From Viridibacterium sediminicola (GTDB lineage: Bacteria > Pseudomonadota > Gammaproteobacteria > Burkholderiales > Rhodocyclaceae): 64,000 nt of DNA. The stretch's first letter is position 1, and each line of letters opens with the position of its first letter. This document shows positions 7,608-16,235 of this stretch, piece after piece. Made by a program: the position numbers and the translations under genes. The notes under the pieces were generated by a model. That model worked only from the letters and a program-made list of their open reading frames with translations, had not been told where the DNA came from and did no database searches. The DNA lies in the NCBI RefSeq assembly GCF_039631295.1, contig NZ_JBDIVE010000009.1, forward strand, positions 124,001-188,000, written 5' to 3'.

Positions 7608-8495
7608 ATGACGACCAGCATAACCATGTCTGACTTTTCCCCTATGACAGAACAATCTACTTCCGCTGCCGCGCCTGCCGCAGCGACTCCGGCCGCATCT
7701 GTGCCGCCCGCCAAGAATGCGCGCCTGCTCAATGTGTTGCGCCGCGTATTGCCACCGCTGATCGGCCTGGGTTTGCTGATCGGTTTGTGGGCCCTGGTGG
7801 CCATGAAGTCCAGCGGCATTCCCAGCCCCTTGCTGACCTGGCATGCAGCAGTTGAACTCTTTTCTGATCCCTTCTACGTGAATGGCCCCAACGATCAGGG
7901 CATTGGCTGGAACATCCTGTCCTCGCTCAAGCGTGTCGGTATCGGTTTCGGTTTCGCTGCGCTGGTCGGTATTCCTCTGGGCTTTGCCATCGGCCGTTTC
8001 AGCTTTCTCAACGCGATGTTCGAGCCGATCATCTCGCTGTTGCGCCCGGTCTCGCCGCTGGCCTGGTTACCGATTGGTCTGCTGGTCTTCAAGAAGGCTG
8101 ATCCGGCGGCAACCTGGACCATCTTCATCTGCTCGATCTGGCCGATGATCCTCAATACCGCACAAGGTGTGCAGCGTATTCCGAGCGACTACATGAACGT
8201 CGCGCGCGTGCTCAATCTCTCCGAGTACAAGATCCTCACCAAGATCCTCTTTCCGGCGGTGCTGCCTTACATGCTGACGGGCATCCGCTTGTCGATTGGT
8301 ACGGCCTGGTTGGTGATTGTTGCGGCGGAAATGCTGACCGGCGGTGTGGGCATCGGCTTCTGGGTGTGGGATGAGTGGAACAACCTCAAGGTGGAACACA
8401 TCATCATCGCGATTTTCGTGATTGGCGTCGTCGGCTTGCTGCTTGAGCAGTTGCTGCTGCAGATTGCCAAACGCTTCTCTTACGAAAACAACTGA
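7608..8495 (+). CDS. nrtB: Nitrate ABC transporter permease
   Basis: 295 residues. A cytoplasmic Ala/Pro-rich N-terminus of about 45 residues precedes six or so membrane helices, with the binding-protein-dependent permease (EAA) loop region around LNLSEYKILTKILFPAVLPY, which contacts the ATPase. It matches NrtB/NtrB permeases of the NitT/TauT family. The ATG at 7608 has AGGAG about 9 bases upstream. The 119-base gap after nrtA holds no other gene that I can see. It works with the NrtA receptor and the ATPase that starts 10 bases later. Confidence 0.93.
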   Translation: MTTSITMSDFSPMTEQSTSAAAPAAATPAASVPPAKNARLLNVLRRVLPPLIGLGLLIGLWALVAMKSSGIPSPLLTWHAAVELFSDPFYVNGPNDQGIGWNILSSLKRVGIGFGFAALVGIPLGFAIGRFSFLNAMFEPIISLLRPVSPLAWLPIGLLVFKKADPAATWTIFICSIWPMILNTAQGVQRIPSDYMNVARVLNLSEYKILTKILFPAVLPYMLTGIRLSIGTAWLVIVAAEMLTGGVGIGFWVWDEWNNLKVEHIIIAIFVIGVVGLLLEQLLLQIAKRFSYENN

Positions 8496-8505
8496 GGGCG
8501 CTGCC

Positions 8506-9297
8506 ATGAAGCCATTAGTGCAAGTACAAGACGTCGGCATGAAGTTCGACACCAAGAACGGCAGCTTCGTCGCGCTGCGTGACATCAATCTCGACATCAG
8601 CGAGGGTGAGGTGATCACCCTGATCGGTCACTCCGGTTGCGGTAAATCCACTTTGCTCAACCTGATTGCGGGTCTGACCTTGCCGAGCTCGGGCGGGCTG
8701 ATCTGTAATGGTCGCGAAATCGCGGGGCCGGGGCCGGAGCGTGGCGTGGTGTTCCAGAATCACTCTTTGCTCCCCTGGCTGAGCTGCTTCGACAATGTCT
8801 ATCTGGGTGTCGAGCGCGTCTTCGGCGCCAAGGAAGGGCGTGCCAAGCTTAAAGAGCGCACCGAGGCTGCGCTGGCGATGGTGCATATGGATCATGCGAT
8901 GAACAAGTTCCCGCATGAGATCTCCGGCGGCATGAAGCAGCGTGTCGGCATCGCACGCGCTTTCGCCATCGAGCCGAAGATCCTGCTGATGGACGAGCCC
9001 TTCGGCGCGCTCGATGCGCTGACGCGCGCCAGCTTGCAGGATGAGCTGATTGGTGTGATGGACAAGACCGGTGCCACGGTGGTGATGGTGACGCACGATG
9101 TGGATGAGGCCGTACTGCTCTCGGATCGCGTGGTCATGATGACCAATGGACCGGCAGCGACGATTGGCGAGATTCTGCAGGTCAAGCTTGCCAAGCCGCG
9201 CAATCGTCTGGCCCTGGCGCACGACCCGCAGTTTGCAGAGTATCGTGCAGCGATTCTGGAGTTCCTCTACAAGAAGCAACTTAAGCACGCGGCATGA
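8506..9297 (+). CDS. nrtC: Nitrate ABC transporter ATP-binding protein
   Basis: 263 residues, a single ABC domain: Walker A GHSGCGKST (41-49), Q-loop near VVFQNHSLLPW, signature SGGMKQR (about 140-146), Walker B ILLMDEPFGALD, and the H-loop histidine in VMVTHDVDEAV. It lacks the NrtA-like C-terminal domain of cyanobacterial NrtC, so structurally it is the NrtD-like short form, often named nrtC or nrtD in proteobacteria. The ATG lies 10 bases after the nrtB stop. An intrinsic terminator follows. Confidence 0.93.
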   Translation: MKPLVQVQDVGMKFDTKNGSFVALRDINLDISEGEVITLIGHSGCGKSTLLNLIAGLTLPSSGGLICNGREIAGPGPERGVVFQNHSLLPWLSCFDNVYLGVERVFGAKEGRAKLKERTEAALAMVHMDHAMNKFPHEISGGMKQRVGIARAFAIEPKILLMDEPFGALDALTRASLQDELIGVMDKTGATVVMVTHDVDEAVLLSDRVVMMTNGPAATIGEILQVKLAKPRNRLALAHDPQFAEYRAAILEFLYKKQLKHAA

Positions 9298-9319
9298 TGA
9301 AATGCTGTGGGTATTAAAC

Positions 9320-9346
9320 AAAAAGCCGACCTAGAGTCGGCTTTTT
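9320..9346. terminator. Bidirectional intrinsic terminator
   Basis: AAAAAGCCGAC, loop CTAGA, GTCGGCTTTTT: an 11-bp perfect stem with A-run and T-run on either side. It ends nrtABC on the plus strand and the short gene 9349-9669 on the minus strand. Confidence 0.92.
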
Positions 9347-9348
9347 GT

Positions 9349-9669
9349 TCAGAGTGTCAGAGTCTGTTTGTCTGTGCCGGGAGGGGCTGAGGGTGGTTTC
9401 CAGCCGATCTGCACCAGGTGTTCGATGAGCAGCGCATTGGCGTGGCTCTTGCTGAAATCGAGCGGCACCGAGAAGCGCTCGCAACCGGGCAAGGGCTCAC
9501 GGCGTGGTTGGCGGTCGCCATCGTGTTCGTAGATGTACAAGCCTTGCCCCTGCTCATCGGTGCCGACCAGGCCAAATCGCGGCGTGCCTGCAATGCCGCG
9601 GATCCACCAGATCCAGCGCGGACTGATGCCGTTTTCGCAGTGTGAAGTTGTTTCAATCTCGAACGTCAT
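9349..9669 (-). CDS. Small hypothetical protein
   Basis: 106 residues starting MTFEIETTSHCENG, with no signal peptide or membrane helix. The segment RWIWWIRGIAGTPRFGLVG is tryptophan-rich, and the middle reads like a short beta-sheet protein. I do not recognise a family. The ATG at 9669 has a CAGG-type ribosome site; a GTG 21 bases upstream is possible but less well placed. It stands alone, ending at the terminator shared with nrtABC. Confidence 0.6.
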   Translation of the reverse strand: MTFEIETTSHCENGISPRWIWWIRGIAGTPRFGLVGTDEQGQGLYIYEHDGDRQPRREPLPGCERFSVPLDFSKSHANALLIEHLVQIGWKPPSAPPGTDKQTLTL

Positions 9670-9733
9670 GCTTACCTGCCAGAGTGTCACTGCAGCGGCT
9701 TGGGCTCAACTGCTGGCGGGATTCTAAACCGAC

Positions 9734-9755
9734 AAATACTACTAAAGTAGTATTT
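9734..9755. repeat. Short AT-rich inverted repeat
   Basis: AAATACTAC, TAAA, GTAGTATTT: a 9-bp perfect inverted repeat between the REC-EAL gene and the small gene at 9349. It could terminate the minus-strand chemotaxis transcript (weakly, as T-runs are short) or be an operator for the small gene. The role is undetermined. Confidence 0.5.
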
Positions 9756-9847
9756 TTGTATTGATTTCGAAAACTTATGTCACAGCGCGCAGCGAATGAT
9801 GCCGCGCCCTGACGGACGGCGTGTTTTGCTGCACTGTACGGTGTGCA

Positions 9848-11068
9848 TCACTGCACTTTGGCTTGCTGGGCAATGAAATTCGGAATGGCTTCGGCTGGAA
9901 CGGGTGGCGAGAGCAGGTAGCCCTGGCAGGATTGGCAGCCGAGTGACTTGAGCAGATTCCAGTCTTCGATCTGCTCGACGCCTTCGGCCACCGTACTCAT
10001 TCCCAGGCGCTTACCCAGGGCGATGGCCGATTCGAGGATGGCGCGCAGGTTTTCGCGATGATGGGCGCCGTCGACAAAGGAGCGATCAATCTTCAGCTCG
10101 CTGAACGGCACGCGGGAGAGCTGCTGCATCGACGAAAAGCCGGTGCCATAGTCATCGATGGACAGCCCGAAGCCGCGCAGGCGCAGGCGGATCAGATCGC
10201 GCAGCGCGGCAGCGTCCTGCATCATCACGCTCTCGGTGATTTCCAGCACGATGCGCTGGTGCGGAAAATGAGCTGCCTCGACACGCGCCAGGATCGCATC
10301 GGCGAGCTTCATGTCACCCAGCGAGGAAGGTGACAGATTGATCGCAATCGACAGGGATAGACCTTGCTGCGCCCATTGGTCCGCTGCTGCGAGGGATTGT
10401 TCGAGGATGCTCAGCGTCAGCTCGTTCATCAGGCCGTGCTGCTCTGCCAGCTCGATGAAGTCCGCCGGCGGGATGACGCGGCCTTCTGGCGTGACCCAGC
10501 GCGCCAGTGCTTCGACGCCGCGCGTGAAGCCGCTGTCAAGCTCGACCTTGGGCTGGAAATACGGGCGGATCTGTCCGTCGTGAATGGCGCTGAAGAGCTG
10601 GCTGTAGCAGACCCCGGGTCGCGATACCGCATCGGTTCGCCGCCGGCCGACCGTGATGTCCATGCGCCCGATCAGCTTGCGCAGCGTGTCTTCGGTCACC
10701 GGCTTGCGCACGGCGCCGAGCAAGGGGATGCCGAGATCCTTGATCATCGACTCGACCGATTCGATCAATACCTGCTCACGCGAGCTGGCGACGATCACCG
10801 CGGGCGGCGCACCGCGCTGGGCGAGACGATGGATCAGCTCGACGCCGTCCATCACCGGCATTTCCAGATCGATCACCATCAGCGCTGGTATGGGCTGCAG
10901 GCTGTCGAGCTGCTGCAAAGCCTGGATGCCATCGCCGGCCTGGGTGACCAGCGAGATGCCCATGGCCTGCAGCGCGGAGACGGTGTGCATGCGCTGCACG
11001 GCGCTGTCGTCGACCACCAGCACGCCCTGATCGAGCAAGCTACGACTTATCGGAAGCGATGTGTTCAT
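9848..11068 (-). CDS. Response regulator with EAL phosphodiesterase domain
   Basis: 406 residues. N-terminal receiver domain (about 14-135) with the acidic pair in VLVVDDS and phospho-acceptor in MVIDLEMPVMDG (about residue 67). C-terminal EAL domain (about 155-400) with catalytic motifs intact: GVEALARW, NLSPSSL, VLEITES, IDDYGTGFSS, LKIDRSF, VAEGVEQ and CQGYL. The EAL family cleaves c-di-GMP to pGpG; no GGDEF domain is present. It starts 6 bases after cheB and is the last gene of the chemotaxis cluster, which suggests that its receiver takes phosphate from CheA and links chemotaxis signalling to c-di-GMP turnover; that link is inference. Confidence 0.9.
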   Translation of the reverse strand: MNTSLPISRSLLDQGVLVVDDSAVQRMHTVSALQAMGISLVTQAGDGIQALQQLDSLQPIPALMVIDLEMPVMDGVELIHRLAQRGAPPAVIVASSREQVLIESVESMIKDLGIPLLGAVRKPVTEDTLRKLIGRMDITVGRRRTDAVSRPGVCYSQLFSAIHDGQIRPYFQPKVELDSGFTRGVEALARWVTPEGRVIPPADFIELAEQHGLMNELTLSILEQSLAAADQWAQQGLSLSIAINLSPSSLGDMKLADAILARVEAAHFPHQRIVLEITESVMMQDAAALRDLIRLRLRGFGLSIDDYGTGFSSMQQLSRVPFSELKIDRSFVDGAHHRENLRAILESAIALGKRLGMSTVAEGVEQIEDWNLLKSLGCQSCQGYLLSPPVPAEAIPNFIAQQAKVQ

Positions 11069-11074
11069 GATGCG

Positions 11075-12148
11075 CTAACGTCCGTAACGACCGATTAAGG
11101 CGGGAATGGCATCGAGGCTGATCACCTCGTCGACGCCGCCGGTGCGGATGGCCTCCTTGGGCATGCCGAACACCACACAGCTCTGCTCGTCTTGCGCCAC
11201 GGTGTGGGCGCCGGCGTCATGCATTTCCTTCATGCCGCGTGCGCCATCATCGCCCATGCCGGTCATGATGATGCCTAATGCATTGGCGCCGGCTGACTTG
11301 GCCGTGCTGCGAAAAAGTACATCGACCGAAGGCTTGTGACGCGACACCAGCGGGCCGTCCACGATTTCCACGTAATACTGCGCGCCGCTGCGCTTGACCA
11401 GCATGTGACGACCGCCGGGGGCGATGAGGGCTCGTCCCGGCACGATGCGGTCGTTATTGGCCGCTTCCTTGACCGTGATGCGACACAGGGAGTTGAGTCG
11501 CTCGGCAAAGGCTGCAGTGAACTTTTCGGGCATGTGCTGGACGATGGCAATGCCCGGGGACACCGCGGGCAGGGCGGTGAGCACCGCTTCGAGCGCCTGC
11601 GTGCCGCCGGTCGAGGTGCCGATGGCGATCACCCGTTCTGTCGTCTGCACCATGGCCTTGCTGCTGGCCGGCGGCAGGATCACGTCAGCCGTGTTCTTGG
11701 GTTGTACCGTCAGCGGCTCCGCGCGCGGCTGGGCCAGGCGTTTGACATTGGCACCGGCGGCGGCCTTGATCGCCGCCACCATCTCGTTAGCTGACTCGGT
11801 GAGGAATTGCTTGAGTCCGATCTTGGGCTTGGCGATGATCGATACGGCGCCGGCCGCCAGCGCTTCCATGGTGGTCTTGGCGCCTTTTTCGGTCAGCGTT
11901 GAACAGATGATGACCGGCGTGGGGCGCTCGCTCATCAGCTTGCGCAGGAAGGTGATGCCGTCCATGCGCGGCATTTCGACGTCGAGCACGATCACGTCCG
12001 GCCACTGCATCTTCATGCGTTCCATGGCCAGCAGGGGGTCGGCAACCGCCGCCATGACTTCGAGGCCAGGCGAGCCAGCGAGCATGCCGCTGACTACCTG
12101 GCGGACGACGGCGGAGTCGTCAACAATCAGAACCTTGATGGTTTTCAT
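11075..12148 (-). CDS. cheB: Chemotaxis protein-glutamate methylesterase CheB
   Basis: It demethylates (and deamidates) MCP glutamates when phosphorylated. The 357-residue product has a receiver domain (phospho-acceptor Asp56 in IVLDVEMPRMDG), a linker, and the methylesterase domain with the catalytic triad: serine in IGTSTGGT, histidine in IVQHMPEKF and aspartate in MTGMGDDGARG. Its ATG overlaps the cheD stop by 4 bases (ATGA), so the two are translationally coupled. Together with CheR and CheD it forms the adaptation module of this cluster. Confidence 0.97.
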   Translation of the reverse strand: MKTIKVLIVDDSAVVRQVVSGMLAGSPGLEVMAAVADPLLAMERMKMQWPDVIVLDVEMPRMDGITFLRKLMSERPTPVIICSTLTEKGAKTTMEALAAGAVSIIAKPKIGLKQFLTESANEMVAAIKAAAGANVKRLAQPRAEPLTVQPKNTADVILPPASSKAMVQTTERVIAIGTSTGGTQALEAVLTALPAVSPGIAIVQHMPEKFTAAFAERLNSLCRITVKEAANNDRIVPGRALIAPGGRHMLVKRSGAQYYVEIVDGPLVSRHKPSVDVLFRSTAKSAGANALGIIMTGMGDDGARGMKEMHDAGAHTVAQDEQSCVVFGMPKEAIRTGGVDEVISLDAIPALIGRYGR

Positions 12149-12663
12149 GCGTAGTGCCTTGCGCGTATGGGTAGTGCATTCTGAACCGGAGTTTGTCGCG
12201 ACCAGACATGTCCGTTGGAGACGTCGAAAATGATCCGGCGATATCCTTCTCCAAACAGGCTGGCCGAGACAACCGGAATGCCGTGTGAATCGAGAATGGC
12301 GCGCGCGGCAATGCCATTTTTTTTGCCCACGCTTTGCTCATCCTTGGCGCCAAGATGCGGGAACATGTCGCCGCCGCCGAAGACCTTTGCCTGGCACTGC
12401 GAGGGTTTGACGCCACGCTCCTGCAGGTCGTTGAGCATCAGCCAGATCGCTTCGTCACCGTAGCGGCCATCCGCTTCCTGCGCGGGCGTGCCGCCGCGTG
12501 AGGGCAGCAGGAAATGCGACATCGCACCAATCTTGGCACGAGGATGCCAGATGGTGACCGATACGCATGAGCCGAGCAGGGTGGTGATGCGGTACATGGA
12601 GTTGCCTACGAAATATTCACCAGGTTGCAGAAATACTTTGCTGATCTTTGTTGCGCGAAGCAT
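12145..12663 (-). CDS. cheD: Chemoreceptor glutamine deamidase CheD
   Basis: It deamidates glutamine residues of chemoreceptors. The expected catalytic cysteine and histidine are visible (LLGSCVSV, Cys33; GAMSHFLLP, His50 from the chosen start), as are FLQPGEYFVG and KVFGGGDMF. I chose the ATG at 12663 (172 residues), just after the cheR stop. A longer frame from 12756 would overlap cheR by about 80 bases and adds sequence without family character. The gene overlaps cheB by 4 bases. No CheC partner is in the window. Confidence 0.92.
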   Translation of the reverse strand: MLRATKISKVFLQPGEYFVGNSMYRITTLLGSCVSVTIWHPRAKIGAMSHFLLPSRGGTPAQEADGRYGDEAIWLMLNDLQERGVKPSQCQAKVFGGGDMFPHLGAKDEQSVGKKNGIAARAILDSHGIPVVSASLFGEGYRRIIFDVSNGHVWSRQTPVQNALPIRARHYA

Positions 12664-12674
12664 TGCATCCAATC

Positions 12675-13475
12675 TCAGGGGTTTTGGTAAATCGAAGGCG
12701 CAATGGCCTTTAGTTTGTCGCAGATGCCGTTCAGACTCTCTGAGTGCCCAATGCATAAATAGCCTCCGCTGCGCAGTGTGGGCAGGAGACGCTGGATGAT
12801 CTGCTGCTTGGTCTCGTTGCTGAAATAGATCATCACATTGCGCAGGAAAATCACATCAAAGTTGCCCACGTTTGGCAGCGGATTGTTGAGGTTGATCTGC
12901 TCGAAGCGCACGCGCCGCCGTAATGCAGGATCGATCAGCAGCGTGCCATCCTGCGGCCCGACTCCGCGCAGGCAAAAGCGCTTGAGATAGGGTTGCGGAA
13001 TATTGGTCGTGCGCGACAGGGGGTAATGCCCCTGCCGTGCTTTTTCGAGCACGCGGGTGCTGATGTCGGAACCGAAGATTTCCCAGGGGCCATCCTGCAG
13101 CACATCGGATAGCACCATCGCCATGCTATAGGCCTCTTCTCCGCTGGAGCTGGCTGCGCTCCACACACGGAAGGGGCGACCCTGGCCACGCGAGGCGCTG
13201 GCCGTCTGGCGCAGCAGGTCAAAGTGCTTGGGTTCGCGGAAGAAGTAGGTCTCGTTGGTGGTCAGCAGATCGATGGCGATCTGCGTTTCAGCCGGATTCT
13301 TGCCACTGCTCAGCAGATTCAGGTAGTCGCTGTAGCTGCGCAGTTGGTTTGCGTTCAGCCTTTTTTCGAGGCGGCCGCAGACCAGCGGTTTCTTGGACGC
13401 ACTCAGGGTGATGCCAGCCGCATCAAAGATGAAGCGCTGGAACTGGATGAATTCTTTCTCGCTGATGCTGATCAT
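12675..13475 (-). CDS. cheR: Chemotaxis protein methyltransferase CheR
   Basis: It methylates MCP glutamates using S-adenosylmethionine. The 266-residue product has the N-terminal helical CheR domain (1 to about 70), the NETYFFREP motif (74-82), the SAM-binding region VWSAASSSGEE (about 104-114) and DVIFLRNVMIYF further on. It stands at the head of cheR-cheD-cheB. A 149-base gap separates it from the upstream MCP gene. Confidence 0.97.
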   Translation of the reverse strand: MISISEKEFIQFQRFIFDAAGITLSASKKPLVCGRLEKRLNANQLRSYSDYLNLLSSGKNPAETQIAIDLLTTNETYFFREPKHFDLLRQTASASRGQGRPFRVWSAASSSGEEAYSMAMVLSDVLQDGPWEIFGSDISTRVLEKARQGHYPLSRTTNIPQPYLKRFCLRGVGPQDGTLLIDPALRRRVRFEQINLNNPLPNVGNFDVIFLRNVMIYFSNETKQQIIQRLLPTLRSGGYLCIGHSESLNGICDKLKAIAPSIYQNP

Positions 13476-13624
13476 GATTCGAGTTCCATCATTGTGCTGC
13501 CCGCCTCACGCGCCCTTGTTCCGAGATTGCGCGAGGCGTGAAGTCTGGTCTGTTCGTTTATGCTGGTTCCGTGAGAGGCCGGCCGCCGGCGAGCATGTCG
13601 CCGGACTGCCGGTGCTGTGCCCGC

Positions 13625-15574
13625 TCAGAACTTGGTGAAGTCCGTTTCGTCAAGCTCCTGAAGGGCATCGGTATCGACCACGTGGCGGGCCAGGCTTTTG
13701 TGTGCCTTGCGCGGCGCGGGCTGACTCTTGGTCTTTCCTGCTCTGGCCTTGCCGGGTTTGGCGCGCAGCGGCGTGGGGGCTTCGGCACCGGCAAGCTTGA
13801 AGAAGGACATCACTTGCTGCAGCCCTTCAGCCTGACCGCTCATTTCCTCGGCCGTGGCGGCCAGCTCTTCGGAGCTCGATGCGTTCTGCTGCGTCGTCTG
13901 GCTCAGCTGACCGACTGCGCCATTGATCTGGCTGACGCCCGTCGTTTGCTCTTCGGAAGCGGCAGTGATTTCCTGCACCAGATCTGAAGTCTTGCGGATG
14001 TTCGGCACGATCTGGTCGAGCAGGGTGCCGGCGCGTTCAGCCAGTTCCACGCTGCTGCTGGCGACCGCGCTGATCTCTTGCGCGGCAATCTGGCTGCGCT
14101 CGGCGAGCTTGCGCACTTCGGCGGCGACCACCGCGAAGCCCTTGCCGTGTTCACCTGCACGCGCCGCTTCGATGGCCGCATTGAGCGCCAGCAGATTGGT
14201 TTGGTAGGCAATGTCATCGATGATGCCGATCTTCTGTGCAATCTGCTTCATCGCCACCACGGTGGCTTTCACCGCTTCGCCACCTTCGGCGGCTTCCTGT
14301 GCCGACTTGGTCGCCATGCCGTCGGTGATCTTGGCATTCTCGGTGTTTTGCGAGATGGAGGCAGTCATCTCTTCGATCGCTGCGCTGGTCTCTTCAGCGC
14401 CGGCCGCTTGCTCGCTGGCCGCTTGCGACAGCGATTGCGCCGTGGCGCTCACCTCTTCAGAGGCGCTGGCCAGGGCTTCAGCGCTGGTGTTGACCTCGCT
14501 GACCACCTCGGCGAGCTTGTGCACCGTGCTGTTGACGTATTCCTGCATCTCGGCAAAGGCACCTTCGTACTCGCTGTCGATGGTATTGGTCAGGTCGCCG
14601 GACGAGACGGCGCCCATGACGCGTACCACGTCGCTGATGCTCTCGCCGGTGATCGCCACCAGGTTGTTCAGACCTTCGCCCATTTCCTTCTGGAAGCCTT
14701 GCAGCCCGTCCAGCTCGACGCGCTCCTCGAAGTTGCCATTGTTGGCGGCCGTGACGACGCGGCGCTGGCCATCGATGACCTGGCGCAGGCGTCCCACCAT
14801 CTGCTGCACGGCGTAGAGCATGCTCACGTTATCGCCTTGGCGCAGCGTGATCTCGGCAGAGAGGTCACCTTGTGCCACCTTGTGCAGCAGTGAGGCCGCG
14901 TAATCAGGTTCGCCGCCGAGCTGGCGGGTGACGATGCGCGTGACCAGCAGGCCCAGCGCGATGGCCAGCAAGACTGAAACGGCGATGACCGAGATCATGA
15001 TGATCTGCGTTTGCGACACGGTCTCACTTGCACTTTCGTTGGTGGCAGCGGTCTGGTTGCTCAGCTCTTCGATCAACTTGGAGAGCGAGCCTTCGATGGT
15101 GTTGATGGCCAGGCGAGCGTCAGCATTGCTGAGTACTGAGGCCTGGTCGAACTTGCCGTCCAGCGCCAGCTGCGCGACCTTGTCGTTCTGCGCAAGGTAG
15201 TTGGGCAGGGCGGCATCAACGTCCTTGAGCAAAGCCTTTTCCTTGTCGCTCAGATTGGTTGCGCGGTACTTTTGCAGGGCCGCATGGAATTTGTCCATGT
15301 GGGTGGCTGCGCGTTTGACGGTGTCTTTCTGTACCTCCTTGTCCTTTTGTGCTGGCAGTCGCACATAGGCACGTGAGTGCGCTGTCAGGCGTGCGGCGGC
15401 TTCGGATACGTATTGCAGCGGCAAAACGTTTTCGGCATAGGTGGTATGTATCATCTCACCGAGTTGAACGATGCGCGTCAGGCTGTAGATGCCGACCCCG
15501 GCCGTCAGGGCTGAGCAGATGAGGAAGGTCACCAACAACTTGTTGGCCAGCTTCAGACGTAAGAACCAGTTCAT
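13625..15574 (-). CDS. Methyl-accepting chemotaxis protein, 649 aa
   Basis: Membrane chemoreceptor: TM1 at about 10-30, a four-helix-bundle periplasmic sensor of about 160 residues, TM2 near 190-213 (IIMISVIAVSVLLAIALGLL), HAMP, an extended region with a second HAMP-like segment, and the cytoplasmic signalling domain with hairpin tip EAARAGEHGKGFAVVA. The ligand is unknown. The C-terminus has a basic linker and ends DETDFTKF, closely like the ends of the two MCPs upstream in the cluster. The signalling domain is nearly the same as theirs, indicating duplication. Confidence 0.95.
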   Translation of the reverse strand: MNWFLRLKLANKLLVTFLICSALTAGVGIYSLTRIVQLGEMIHTTYAENVLPLQYVSEAAARLTAHSRAYVRLPAQKDKEVQKDTVKRAATHMDKFHAALQKYRATNLSDKEKALLKDVDAALPNYLAQNDKVAQLALDGKFDQASVLSNADARLAINTIEGSLSKLIEELSNQTAATNESASETVSQTQIIMISVIAVSVLLAIALGLLVTRIVTRQLGGEPDYAASLLHKVAQGDLSAEITLRQGDNVSMLYAVQQMVGRLRQVIDGQRRVVTAANNGNFEERVELDGLQGFQKEMGEGLNNLVAITGESISDVVRVMGAVSSGDLTNTIDSEYEGAFAEMQEYVNSTVHKLAEVVSEVNTSAEALASASEEVSATAQSLSQAASEQAAGAEETSAAIEEMTASISQNTENAKITDGMATKSAQEAAEGGEAVKATVVAMKQIAQKIGIIDDIAYQTNLLALNAAIEAARAGEHGKGFAVVAAEVRKLAERSQIAAQEISAVASSSVELAERAGTLLDQIVPNIRKTSDLVQEITAASEEQTTGVSQINGAVGQLSQTTQQNASSSEELAATAEEMSGQAEGLQQVMSFFKLAGAEAPTPLRAKPGKARAGKTKSQPAPRKAHKSLARHVVDTDALQELDETDFTKF

Positions 15575-15658
15575 TTCAGACTCCTTAATACGCGAATGGC
15601 GATATGGCGATCGCGTGTAAAACAGGGACTGCTGCGCGACGTGTTATCGCTGGACTGC

Positions 15659-16222
15659 TCAGTGTGCTGTGTTGCCTTCGACAACCGTTGTCAGGGCATT
15701 GACTTCGTCAACGGCCAGAACGTGATCGGCATTGAGCAGAATCACGAATTTTCCTTTCACCTTGCCCATGCCCAGGATGAAATCGGCGCGGATGCTGGCG
15801 CCGAAGGCTGGCGGCGGTTCGATGTCGGCGGCTGCAATGTCGAGCACCTCGCTCACCGCATCGACCATGATGCCAATGGTCTGATGTGCGCCTGCGTCTT
15901 CGCCGCCTGCATTGATCTCCACGATCACGATGCAGCTGCGTTTGCCGACTTGCGAGGCGGGGCGGCCGAAGCGCGCCTGCAGGTCGAGCACGGGTACGAC
16001 GGCGCCACGCAGATTGATCACGCCACGAACGGCCGCAGGCATCATCGGGACCTCGGTGATGCTGTGGTATTCGATGATCTCCTTGATGCGCAAAATGCCG
16101 ATGGCAAACAATTCGCTGCCCAGAAGGAAGGTCAGGTATTGCGCCGGCGCAGCCTCGGCGATACGCAGCTTGGCCGCATGAGCGACAGCATTGCTGGCCG
16201 ACATCTCTACACGTTCAGTCAT
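15659..16222 (-). CDS. cheW: CheW coupling protein, copy 1
   Basis: 187 residues. CheW bridges MCP tips and CheA. Family features: QYLTFLLGSELFAIGILRIKEI, GVINLRGAVVPVLDL (SH3-like domain core) and the VMVDAVSEVLDI-type segment. The first 25 or so residues are Ala-rich and variable. It is a close paralogue of the second CheW at 18860-19411, with long identical blocks. It lies between two MCP genes in the repeated MCP-CheW-MCP-CheW-MCP series. A start six codons in (MSASNAV) is also possible. Confidence 0.95.
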   Translation of the reverse strand: MTERVEMSASNAVAHAAKLRIAEAAPAQYLTFLLGSELFAIGILRIKEIIEYHSITEVPMMPAAVRGVINLRGAVVPVLDLQARFGRPASQVGKRSCIVIVEINAGGEDAGAHQTIGIMVDAVSEVLDIAAADIEPPPAFGASIRADFILGMGKVKGKFVILLNADHVLAVDEVNALTTVVEGNTAH

Positions 16223-16235
16223 GATGGCGGCCTTT